Part shown: in pieces, positions 1 through 5,208 of the stretch
Layout: each line of letters begins with the position of its first letter
Position numbering within the stretch: position 1 is the stretch's first letter
Source: CAZMCC01 sp964564695
GTDB taxonomy: Bacteria; Planctomycetota; Phycisphaerae; Phycisphaerales; UBA1924
Length of the DNA: 16,812 bases
Assembly (NCBI GenBank): GCA_964564695.1
Contig: CAZMCC010000086.1
Location: 1-16,812 of the forward strand
Reading direction: 5' to 3'
Position numbers and translations under genes: made by a program
The notes under the pieces: model-generated
The model's input: the letters and a program-made list of their open reading frames with translations, nothing else
The model's database searches: none
Told to the model about the DNA's origin: nothing

Positions 1-627
1 GGCCGGGTTGGGGACGAAGTGGGGGCTGGGGTAGCCCTGGTCGAACTGCATGCCCTCGACGAGCTCGATGTCGGTGGTGAGGCTCTTGCCTTCTTCGACG
101 GTGATGACGCCGTCCTTGCCGACCTTGTCCATCGCCTTGGCGATGATGTCGCCGATCTCGGGGTCGTTGTTGGCGGAGCAGGCGCCGACCTGGGCGATTT
201 CCTTGGAGGAGGAGACGGACTTGGAGAGGGACTTGAGCTCGTCGACGACGGCGGTGACGGCGAGGTCGATGCCGCGCTTCACCTGGGTGGCGTTGGCGCC
301 GGCGGTGATGTTCTTGAGGCCCTCGGCGAAGACGGCCTCGGTGTAGATGGTGGCGGTGGTGGTGCCGTCGCCGGCGTCCTTGGAGGCCTTGGTGGCGACT
401 TCCTTGACCATCTGGGCACCCATGTTTTCGTAGGGGTCTTCGAGCTCGATTTCCTTGGCGACGGTGACGCCGTCCTTGGTGACGGTGGGGGCGCCGAAGG
501 ACTTCTCGAGGACGACGACTCGGCCGGCGGGGCCGAGGGTGACCTTGACGGCGGCGGAGAGTTTCTGGACGCCGCGGAGGATTCGTTCGCGGGCGTCGGT
601 GTCGAAGGCGATCTGCTTGGCGGCCAT
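1..627 (-). CDS. groEL: Chaperonin GroEL, copy 1 (N-terminal 209 residues; continues past the left edge)
   Basis: 60-kDa chaperonin subunit that folds proteins in an ATP-driven double ring together with GroES in the cytoplasm. The reverse strand reads MAAKQIAFDTDARERIL and continues with the GroEL hallmarks TLGPAGRVVV near residue 31, TVTKDGVTVAKEIELEDPYE near 50-69 and the nucleotide-binding AGDGTTTAT near 86-94. The region normally reading ISANGD is CSANNDPEIG. An unusual YPSPHFVPNP takes the place of the common YLSPYF stretch. The start at 627 is supported by a Shine-Dalgarno AAAGGAA at 636-642. The gene is the last visible member of the receiver-like/groES1/67-residue/groEL1 run. A 33-base inverted repeat lies just upstream. 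Family assignment is certain; the C-terminus and any GGM tail lie outside the window. Confidence 0.97.
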   Translation of the reverse strand, partial: MAAKQIAFDTDARERILRGVQKLSAAVKVTLGPAGRVVVLEKSFGAPTVTKDGVTVAKEIELEDPYENMGAQMVKEVATKASKDAGDGTTTATIYTEAVFAEGLKNITAGANATQVKRGIDLAVTAVVDELKSLSKSVSSSKEIAQVGACSANNDPEIGDIIAKAMDKVGKDGVITVEEGKSLTTDIELVEGMQFDQGYPSPHFVPNPA

Positions 628-663
628 ATGTGGGGTTCCTTTCGGGGTGTTTTTTGAAGAGGA

Positions 664-759
664 CTCACCGCAGAGGCGCAGAGGGCGCGGAGGAAGGCAT
701 TTGGATCAGGAATTGGATTCCGCTGACTTCCTCTGCGTCCTCTGCGCCTCTGCGGTGAG
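664..759. repeat. Long imperfect inverted repeat (ACCGCAGAGGCGCAGAGG family), copy A
   Basis: Arms 664-696 and 727-759 are reverse complements at 31 of 33 positions and are separated by a 30-base spacer. The element lies between the 67-residue gene and groEL1, so the groEL1 mRNA leader can fold into a strong hairpin. A related, more diverged inverted repeat lies in front of groEL2. The core resembles a dispersed repeat I associate with planctomycete and related genomes. Function is unknown; an effect on mRNA stability or processing is possible. Confidence 0.85.
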
Positions 760-802
760 CATTGTCTTTGTGCGGGGTGGGGTGCGAATGCGTGGGAGGG
801 CG

Positions 803-1006
803 TCAGCCGATTTTGACCCACGCGACTTGTTCGGCGTCGAGAATGAAGACGTGCTTGCCGTCGGTGACTTTGACGAGGTGGTCGGTCTCGTCGGGGATGA
901 GCATGGCGTTGAGGACGTTGGCCTTCTCGGCGTGCGCGAAGTAGATGACGGCGTCGCGCTTGCCGTTGAGTTCGCGGAGGGCGGTGCGGAGTTGGTCGGT
1001 GGTCAT
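803..1006 (-). CDS. Small unknown protein (67 aa) between groES1 and groEL1
   Basis: The protein begins MTTDQLRTALRELNGKRDAV and ends EQVAWVKIG. I do not recognise a family. It reads as an N-terminal helix (residues 1-14) followed by alternating short strands, with VIYFAHAEKANVLNAMLI and LVKVTDGKHVFILDAEQVAW as hydrophobic-alternating segments. That suggests a small alpha/beta or beta-barrel fold; there is no signal peptide or membrane segment. It starts 69 bases after the groES1 stop and ends 175 bases before groEL1, in the same direction, so it is probably co-transcribed with them. No clear Shine-Dalgarno precedes the ATG. GC-rich third positions and lack of any competing gene support coding. 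A role linked to the chaperonin is inferred from position only. Confidence 0.75.
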   Translation of the reverse strand: MTTDQLRTALRELNGKRDAVIYFAHAEKANVLNAMLIPDETDHLVKVTDGKHVFILDAEQVAWVKIG

Positions 1007-1075
1007 GACGGGGAGGGGCCAGGGACTAGGGGCTAGGGACCAGGGGGAAGGCGCCGAGCTTCGCTCGCGACGCGA

Positions 1076-1423
1076 TTAGTCGTCGATGATGGCGAGGACT
1101 TCGTCCTCGGTCATGACGAGGAGGCCTTCGGTCTGGCCGGGGAGCTTGAGCTCGGTGCCGGCGTAGGACGTGAAGATCACGCGGTCGCCCTTCTTGACGG
1201 TGAGGGGGACGAGCTCGCCGGTGTCGGTGTTGATGTTGCCGGTGCCGACGGCCTCGACGATGCCGGTCTTGGGCGTGTCCTTCGCGTTTTCGGGGAGGAA
1301 GATGCCGTGCTCGGTCTTGTCCTTCTTCTCGTCGCGACGGACGAGGATCTTGTCGTGAAGGGGACGGACGGCGGGGGTGGCGGCGGCGGACGACTTGGGG
1401 GCGTTCTTCGTGGAGGGAGGCAT
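1076..1423 (-). CDS. groES: Co-chaperonin GroES, copy 1, with N-terminal extension (115 aa)
   Basis: 10-kDa co-chaperonin that caps the GroEL ring. The GroES fold begins at about residue 19 with VRPLHDKILVRRDEKKDKTE, followed by the mobile loop TEHGIFLPENAKDTPKTG (37-54), whose GIF tripeptide corresponds to the GroEL-binding I-V-L site. The domain ends KKGDRVIFTSYAGTELKL and then TEDEVLAIIDD. Start choice: the ATG at 1423 has GGAG 7 bases upstream (1431-1434), which is better than the in-frame start at 1444. About 18 extra Ala/Ser/Pro/Lys residues precede the domain, and a polar NINTDTGELVPL stretch lies at about 63-74, so the protein is longer than the usual 95-100 residues. It follows the receiver-like gene by 90 bases and precedes the 67-residue gene and groEL1. 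Confidence 0.95.
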   Translation of the reverse strand: MPPSTKNAPKSSAAATPAVRPLHDKILVRRDEKKDKTEHGIFLPENAKDTPKTGIVEAVGTGNINTDTGELVPLTVKKGDRVIFTSYAGTELKLPGQTEGLLVMTEDEVLAIIDD

Positions 1424-1430
1424 CTTCGAA

Positions 1431-1434
1431 CTCC
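1431..1434 (-). promoter_or_regulatory. Shine-Dalgarno of groES1 (GGAG)
   Basis: The reverse strand shows GGAG seven bases before the ATG at 1423. This decides the start in favour of 1423 over the upstream in-frame start at 1444. Confidence 0.6.
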
Positions 1435-1453
1435 GGGGGGACAAGAGTGAATG

Positions 1454-1500
1454 GTGAACAGTGACGTTGAGTGAACAGTGAGTGGTGAACAGTGAACAGA
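1454..1500. repeat. Short direct repeats of GTGAACAGTGA
   Basis: Three exact copies of the 11-base unit lie at 1454-1464, 1471-1481 and 1485-1495, with a partial fourth at 1492-1500. They fill the gap between the receiver-like gene and groES1. The local sequence is less GC-rich than its surroundings. The unit, read as TCACTGTTCAC on the other strand, looks like an intergenic dispersed repeat; no function is assigned. Confidence 0.7.
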
Positions 1501-1513
1501 TGGAACCAGGAAA

Positions 1514-2086
1514 CTAAGACACTGCGCCCGGCCAGCGGTTCGAGTAGAACTTGGTCAGGCAGCGGTGAAGGACCTGGAGCATGGTTTCGAGATTGGCGGC
1601 CGTGCGGTCGACGACGGCGAACGCGTCGCAGCGCAGGGCGGCGGTCATGTGGCGGGTATTGTCGCGGTTGCAGCGCGGGCCCTTGATGACGACGGTCGGG
1701 GGCGGGTCGTTGAGGCGGCGGAGCAGCTCGAGCACGCGCGGGCCGGCCTCTTCGAGCGATGCGGCCGGGGTCGAGGCGGAGGGATTGGCCGCGTTGCTTG
1801 CGGGCGGGGCGTCGAGGGGAACGCCCAGGTCGACGACGGCGATGTGGATCGGCCAGCGGCGGATGCAGTATTCGGCCTCGCGGGCCGAGCACGCGACGAC
1901 CGAGCGGACACCCATGGGGTCGAGCAGATGGGGGAGCCGGTCGGCCCAGGAGTCGTGGGCCCAGGGGGCGGCGGTAAGAAGGAGGTTGAGGCGGCCGCCG
2001 CGGGCGCCCGGGACGTACTGCGCGCCGAAGTCCATCCCCCCCGGGGGGCCGTGGGAGTCTGTGAGCTCGGGATGACGGCGCAGCAT
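1514..2086 (-). CDS. Degenerate response-regulator-receiver-like protein (190 aa)
   Basis: The middle and C-terminal parts have the alternating pattern of a CheY-like receiver: a hydrophobic strand LNLLL (33-37), then RSVVACSAREAEYCIRRW (61-78), then IHIAVVDLGVP (80-90) with Asp86 where the phospho-acceptor is expected. A Pro/Ala/Ser-rich linker follows, then PPPTVVIKGPRC and a last helix pair ending LQVLHRCLTKFY. The acidic pair normally at the end of strand 1 and the Lys of strand 5 are not visible (AVVDRTAANLE in place of a KP motif), so phosphorylation is doubtful. Start: ATG 2086 has AGGA six bases upstream (2093-2096); ATG 2092 is the alternative, giving 192 residues. It is first in the run leading to groES1 and groEL1. 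Receiver assignment is by pattern and is moderately secure; a regulatory role for the operon is inference. Confidence 0.72.
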   Translation of the reverse strand: MLRRHPELTDSHGPPGGMDFGAQYVPGARGGRLNLLLTAAPWAHDSWADRLPHLLDPMGVRSVVACSAREAEYCIRRWPIHIAVVDLGVPLDAPPASNAANPSASTPAASLEEAGPRVLELLRRLNDPPPTVVIKGPRCNRDNTRHMTAALRCDAFAVVDRTAANLETMLQVLHRCLTKFYSNRWPGAVS

Positions 2087-2092
2087 GACCAT

Positions 2093-2096
2093 TCCT
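2093..2096 (-). promoter_or_regulatory. Shine-Dalgarno favouring start 2086 (AGGA)
   Basis: AGGA on the reverse strand lies six bases from the ATG at 2086 but directly abuts the ATG at 2092. The 2086 start of the receiver-like gene is therefore preferred. Confidence 0.5.
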
Positions 2097-2700
2097 GGTT
2101 GGGCAGGGGCAAGCGGTGTGCCGGATGGAGGGAGTAGGGTCTGGGAGAAAGGGGCGGCGGCGGGCGGCGAAGTGGGGTTCGGGGGCGGGCTCTGAGGGGG
2201 TGGGGGCCGTGGTGGCGGCGTGGCGGGCTGCCCGGGGTTCAGGGTGGGGGTGGGGGGGGTGCCGAAATGGCAGGAGTGGCGATGGGCGGATTCTGACGAG
2301 GGCGGCGGCTCAGGACCGTGCCTGACGGCACCGAGGCCCGGATTTCAGGGCGTTCGATACGAGCCGCGAGGGCGAGCGAACGCCGTGTCCCGCGAGCGCC
2401 GTGCGTTCCACGCCGAAGGCCTCAGAGAACGCCGCCGGGGCGTGGAGCCGGCATTGTGGGGACACGCCGGAAGGCGCCAAGCAAATCACCCCCCGAGCCG
2501 GTATGGAAGCACTCCGTAAGGAATGCCCGTGCGCCCGCTCCCTATCCCCGAGATGCCGCGCACTCGCCACCGCACAAACCACCCCATGCGGGGGATGTGC
2601 CGGCGCGCCCCGAAGTTGCCGTTTTACGGTACCCTACCGAGTGATGGCACGGGCTCGCGCCCGACGCAATCTATGTTCGGCCTGGATCGCCCCACACTCG
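2097..2700. other. Gene-free divergent intergenic region
   Basis: About 600 bases separate the minus-strand receiver-like gene from the plus-strand 98-residue gene. The left part (2130-2260) is strongly G-rich on the plus strand. The right part (2290-2640) holds several short inverted repeats, for example GGCGTTCG (from 2349) with CGAACGCC (from 2376). Short open frames here lack the GC-rich third positions of real genes in the window. Both flanking promoters must lie here, but I could not assign a convincing -35/-10 pair, and there is no CIRCE operator. Confidence 0.6.
2234..2259 (+). other. G-quadruplex-type G-run motif
   Basis: Four runs of three or more G (2234-2237, 2242-2244, 2246-2250, 2252-2259) are separated by loops of 1-4 bases on the plus strand, meeting the usual G-quadruplex pattern. 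The motif lies about 150 bases upstream of the receiver-like/groES1/groEL1 operon. A regulatory effect is speculative. Confidence 0.4.
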
Positions 2701-2704
2701 GGAG
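2701..2704 (+). promoter_or_regulatory. Shine-Dalgarno of the 98-residue gene (GGAG)
   Basis: GGAG lies six bases before the ATG at 2711, which fixes the start of this small gene. Confidence 0.6.
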
Positions 2705-2710
2705 ATTCGC

Positions 2711-3007
2711 ATGAACTGGATCAGCCTCATCATCAGTCTCATCAGCGGTGCGGCAGGCGGCAACATCGCGGGCTCGCTCTTGAAGGACAAGAGCCTGGGA
2801 ACGCTGGGCAACTCGCTCGCGGGCATTGCCGGTGGGGCGGGGCTCGGCGCGGTGATGCAGCAACTGGGTCTCGGCGGGCCCGCGGCCGCGGGCGCCACCG
2901 GCGGCGGGCTCGACATCATGGGCATCCTCGCCAATGTCGTCGGCGGCGGGGCCGGCGGCGGGATCCTGATGGCGATCATCGGGATGCTCAAGGGCGCGAA
3001 GAAGTAA
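2711..3007 (+). CDS. Small Gly/Ala-rich, probably membrane-associated protein (98 aa)
   Basis: The protein begins MNWISLIISLISGAAGGNIA and continues with a polar KDKSLGTLGNSLAGIAGG segment. Two further Gly-rich hydrophobic stretches follow, GLGAVMQQLGLGG and DIMGILANVVGGG...GILMAIIGML, and it ends GAKK. It has two or three glycine-zipper-like hydrophobic segments, no cysteines and a basic C-terminus. A Shine-Dalgarno GGAG precedes it by six bases. It resembles short uncharacterised glycine-rich bacterial proteins with an NIAG...GNxxAG pattern; no function is known to me. It stands alone on the plus strand, divergent from the groES1 operon, with no obvious terminator after it. Coding status is well supported by the ribosome site and codon use; the role is unknown. 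Confidence 0.8.
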   Translation: MNWISLIISLISGAAGGNIAGSLLKDKSLGTLGNSLAGIAGGAGLGAVMQQLGLGGPAAAGATGGGLDIMGILANVVGGGAGGGILMAIIGMLKGAKK

Positions 3008-3148
3008 CTGCGCGAGTTGGCGCGTGGGGACCGGCGGACGGCGGCGGCGTTGTGGTGGCGGGTGCGCGCCGGGTTTGGCCGTGGCTCCCTCATCCGGATT
3101 CGGTTTGAAACTCGCGCCTCGTGTCGGAGCAGGAGTGGATTGGGCGAC

Positions 3149-3191
3149 ATCGGCCCAAAGCGGCCGATCACAGGCGGGACGCCTGTGCCAC
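3149..3191 (-). repeat. Dispersed double-hairpin repeat, copy 1
   Basis: Reverse-strand reading GTGGCACAGGCGTCCCGCC followed by TGTGATCGGCCG. It contains an 8-bp hairpin CACAGGCG/CGCCTGTG with a 3-base loop and a second hairpin built on CGGCC. Copy 2 at 9375-9413 is the same element in opposite orientation. It sits just beyond the end of the frameshifted gene. I associate this repeat with planctomycete and verrucomicrobial genomes, where it is scattered between genes. Confidence 0.8.
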
Positions 3192-3204
3192 TCGGCGATG
3201 CGGA

Positions 3205-3493
3205 TCACGACAATCGCTGCAGAGCCCCGGTGATGAGCGCCGGATACTCCGCGATCACCTCGGGTTTCCCCTTGATCGTCACGCACCCGACCTGTTTCCC
3301 ATCGCGCGGGGCTCGGGGCGTCGGACCATGCGTCGAGGGCGAAGGCCGAGAGGAAGAACGCGGACCGCTCGGAGCGCAGCACGATGGCGGCCGCCCGGCG
3401 CCAGCCGTCGGTGCGACGGCGCAGGCACGCGGCGAGGGCCAGCCGGTTGAGTTGGAGGAGGGCGGCGGCGGGGAGGGTGAGCGCGCGGGACAT
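3205..3493 (-). pseudogene. Frameshifted small unknown gene (about 95 aa in two frames)
   Basis: From the ATG at 3493 the reverse strand reads MSRALTLPAAALLQLNRLAL and on to SAFALDAWSDAPSPAR with almost only G or C in third codon positions. Near 3290-3320 this pattern ends in that frame. It resumes in another frame as GKQVGCVTIKGKPEV, then IAEYPALITGALQRLS and a TGA at 3205-3207. The span of 289 bases is one more than a multiple of three, which fits a single-base indel. The family is not recognised: an N-terminal helical half and a short strand-turn-strand C-terminal half. It could be gene decay, a sequencing error or, less likely, programmed frameshifting. No Shine-Dalgarno is visible at the start. 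Confidence 0.5.
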
Positions 3494-3551
3494 GCGCGAG
3501 GGTAATGCGGGAGTGAGAGGGGGGCGGATTGGTGGGACGGAGGATGAAGAG

Positions 3552-3579
3552 CACTACCGACGCAGAGCCGTCGGTAGTG
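3552..3579. repeat. Hairpin of a tandem related pair, member 1
   Basis: Perfect 11-bp stem 3552-3562 with 3569-3579 and loop CAGAGC. Its stem sequence CACTACCGACG is related to the neighbouring hairpin CACTGCCGAC. It lies downstream (in minus direction) of the split-barrel gene. Confidence 0.7.
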
Positions 3580-3604
3580 GCACCCGAGAATGTCGAAGCC
3601 AAGA

Positions 3605-3641
3605 GGGGCACTGCCGACGTACAGAAGGTCGGCAGTGCCCC
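3605..3641 (-). terminator. Hairpin of a tandem related pair, member 2; possible terminator
   Basis: Perfect 14-bp stem 3605-3618 with 3628-3641 and a 9-base loop, beginning 30 bases after the stop of the split-barrel gene. There is no T-run after the stem, so it is not a classic intrinsic terminator. It may instead be a dispersed palindrome that stabilises the 3' end of the message. Confidence 0.45.
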
Positions 3642-3671
3642 GGAGGTGTTGCTGGATGTCCTTCTATCGGC

Positions 3672-4208
3672 TCATGCCCCGATGTCGCCCTCAATTGCGT
3701 CGTCGGGAGTTGTGCCGATCGCGGCCCCGATGAGCTGTTTGATGCCGGCGACGGTGCGAGCGTGCCTGGTGTCCCAGTAGTAACCGCTGGTGGGGGAGAC
3801 CTTGATGACGGTGATGCGCGGGTCTTGTGCGCCGTCGGTGAACCGGGTGCCGGTGGCGGGTTGGCAGAGCTCTTTGATCTTGGCGGGGTCGTGCGAGATG
3901 GAGGCGTGCCCGTGCAGGACGAGGAAATCGGAGTTGGGGGAGGCCTGGAAGTAGAGGTTGACGAAAGGGTCGGCCGCGAGCTCGGCGTCTTTGTGTCTGT
4001 CCACGGCGCTGAGGAACCACAGGTCGCAGTTGTCGTCGATCTTGCGGATGTTCATCGCCCGGGCGGCGGTCGAATCGCCCGCGGCGCCGGCGGGGCAGAA
4101 GAAGCACGTCTGCGCTTCGTCGACCAGTTCCTTGATCAGGTCGACCGCTTGGGAGTGCGGCCGATCGGCGCGATGGAGTTCGGGTTGGTTGCGCTTGATG
4201 AAGTCCAA
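3672..4208 (-). CDS. Pyridoxamine-5'-phosphate-oxidase-like (general stress protein 26 type) FMN-binding split-barrel protein
   Basis: From a proposed TTG start the protein has 178 residues. After a helical SQAVDLIKELVDEAQTC segment (19-35), AMNIRKIDDNCDLWFLSAVD (51-70) corresponds to the R-P-M...LWF(F/L)T strand pair of the family. RHKDAELAADPFVNLYF (71-87) matches the conserved S.K...I..DP.V...Y helix-strand. GHASISHDPAKIKELCQP (100-117) and ITVIKVSPTSGYYWDT (132-147) match the G.a.v..D..ki..LW and KV.P...eYWD motifs. Members bind flavin and reduce small molecules; the substrate here is unknown. No ATG exists between the upstream stop and the domain, and no good Shine-Dalgarno precedes TTG 4208, so the start is uncertain. 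It follows the membrane zinc-ribbon gene by about 107 bases. Confidence 0.82.
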   Translation of the reverse strand: MDFIKRNQPELHRADRPHSQAVDLIKELVDEAQTCFFCPAGAAGDSTAARAMNIRKIDDNCDLWFLSAVDRHKDAELAADPFVNLYFQASPNSDFLVLHGHASISHDPAKIKELCQPATGTRFTDGAQDPRITVIKVSPTSGYYWDTRHARTVAGIKQLIGAAIGTTPDDAIEGDIGA

Positions 4209-4315
4209 GGGGGGGTACTCGCGTCCGGGCCGGCGTGGGCGGTGGCGGTCTCCGGTGAATGGAGTTTCGGACGCCGGTGTGAAGTTGAGGTAACCGTGGG
4301 ATGAAAGCAGATTGG

Positions 4316-5053
4316 TTAGGCGAATGGGCGCGAGCACTCCGGGCACGGCGCCGCCTGCGAGAGGCCGGCACGGCTGTAGCCGCACGCGATGCAGCGGTTG
4401 CGTCGGCGGCGGCTTGCGGTGATCACGGCGCGGGGGCCCGACATGGCGAGTGTCCACGCGCCCGCGACCAGACCGCTCCAGACAAGCACGTTGACCGCGA
4501 GGCCGAGCGGAAGCGGGAAACATGGGAACAGCTCCGAGCGCCGGCGATAGAGGTGGCGGACAGCGCTGGTCGGGGTGGCGTCGATGCCCGCGACGGGCGA
4601 GTGCTCGCGGTGGTAGTCCACGAATCCCTCGAAACAGCGCGACGGCCACCCGGTGCTGAGGCGTTCGATGGAGCACAGTGTGCCCGGATCGTCGGAGACG
4701 GAGAGCCCCCGGGCCCAGGCGGGCGCGTCGGCGCGGATCTGCGACGGCGTGATGCCCACGAACACGTCGTCGCACCCGGGCCCGATGAACTTCACGCCCG
4801 GGCCGTCGAAGTAGGCGCCGGAGTTGACAAAGCCGCCGACGGCCACGCCCGCGATCTCCCGCTCGACGGGTAGCCACGGGGCATCGAGGGCGCTCACGCC
4901 GCCGATGTGCTTGTCGTCGATGGGCCAGAAGCTGGAGGCGGAGAACGCGGCCGGCACGCCGCCGAGGAAGTACATCGGAACCCACGCGCTCGCGAGCGTG
5001 AGGGTCGCGCCGGCGGTAACCGACGGGATCGCGATGCGCAGGGCTCGGTTCAC
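4316..5053 (-). CDS. Membrane protein with C-terminal zinc ribbon (245 aa)
   Basis: The start is GTG at 5053 (MNRALRIAIPSVTAGATL). A first membrane segment spans about residues 8-32 and a second about 183-210 (LGLAVNVLVWSGLVAGAWTL). About 150 polar residues lie between them, probably outside the cytoplasmic membrane. The cytoplasmic C-terminus has a basic RRRRNR followed by CIACGYSRAGLSQAAPCPEC, a four-cysteine zinc ribbon, and ends SRPFA. This two-segment design with a C..CGY.R.GL...CPEC tail is one I associate with Phycisphaerae; function unknown. It is divergent from the beta-helix gene across a 155-base gap and precedes the split-barrel gene. The GTG has only a weak, closely spaced GAGG; codon use supports the frame throughout. 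Confidence 0.8.
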   Translation of the reverse strand: MNRALRIAIPSVTAGATLTLASAWVPMYFLGGVPAAFSASSFWPIDDKHIGGVSALDAPWLPVEREIAGVAVGGFVNSGAYFDGPGVKFIGPGCDDVFVGITPSQIRADAPAWARGLSVSDDPGTLCSIERLSTGWPSRCFEGFVDYHREHSPVAGIDATPTSAVRHLYRRRSELFPCFPLPLGLAVNVLVWSGLVAGAWTLAMSGPRAVITASRRRRNRCIACGYSRAGLSQAAPCPECSRPFA

Positions 5054-5208
5054 CTCGGGGGCACGATAGAGGCCGTTCGGGACGTCCGATAGAGAGAATG
5101 TTCGTGAAATGACGGGGCGGGCGTGGCGGGTGATGCGTATGTGGTGTCGGCTAGCATGAATCGAGCCCTGATCGCCGGTGTGCGAGAGTTTCCGGGAGAA
5201 GTGCCGTG

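Noticed and set aside
2460..2490. SRP RNA-like CCGGAAGG stretch
   Set aside because: The rest of the SRP domain IV hairpin (paired AGG...AGCA) does not fold around it.
2500..2530. Possible CIRCE (HrcA) operator from the AGCACTCC stretch
   Set aside because: The partner half GAGTGCTAA with a 9-base spacer is missing; no CIRCE was found upstream of any groES, groEL or dnaJ in the window.
2310..2582. Minus-strand open frame of 90 residues in the divergent intergenic region
   Set aside because: Third codon positions lack the G/C bias of real genes here, the product looks random and no ribosome site is present.
2624..3493. Single 289-residue minus-strand gene over the 98-aa gene
   Set aside because: Only its first part (3493 to about 3310) has coding bias; the rest runs through a dispersed repeat and antisense to the 98-aa gene.
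3384..4304. Plus-strand open frame of 306 residues opposite the split-barrel gene
   Set aside because: It is antisense to the recognised FMN-binding domain and crosses the twin hairpins; no domain or ribosome site.
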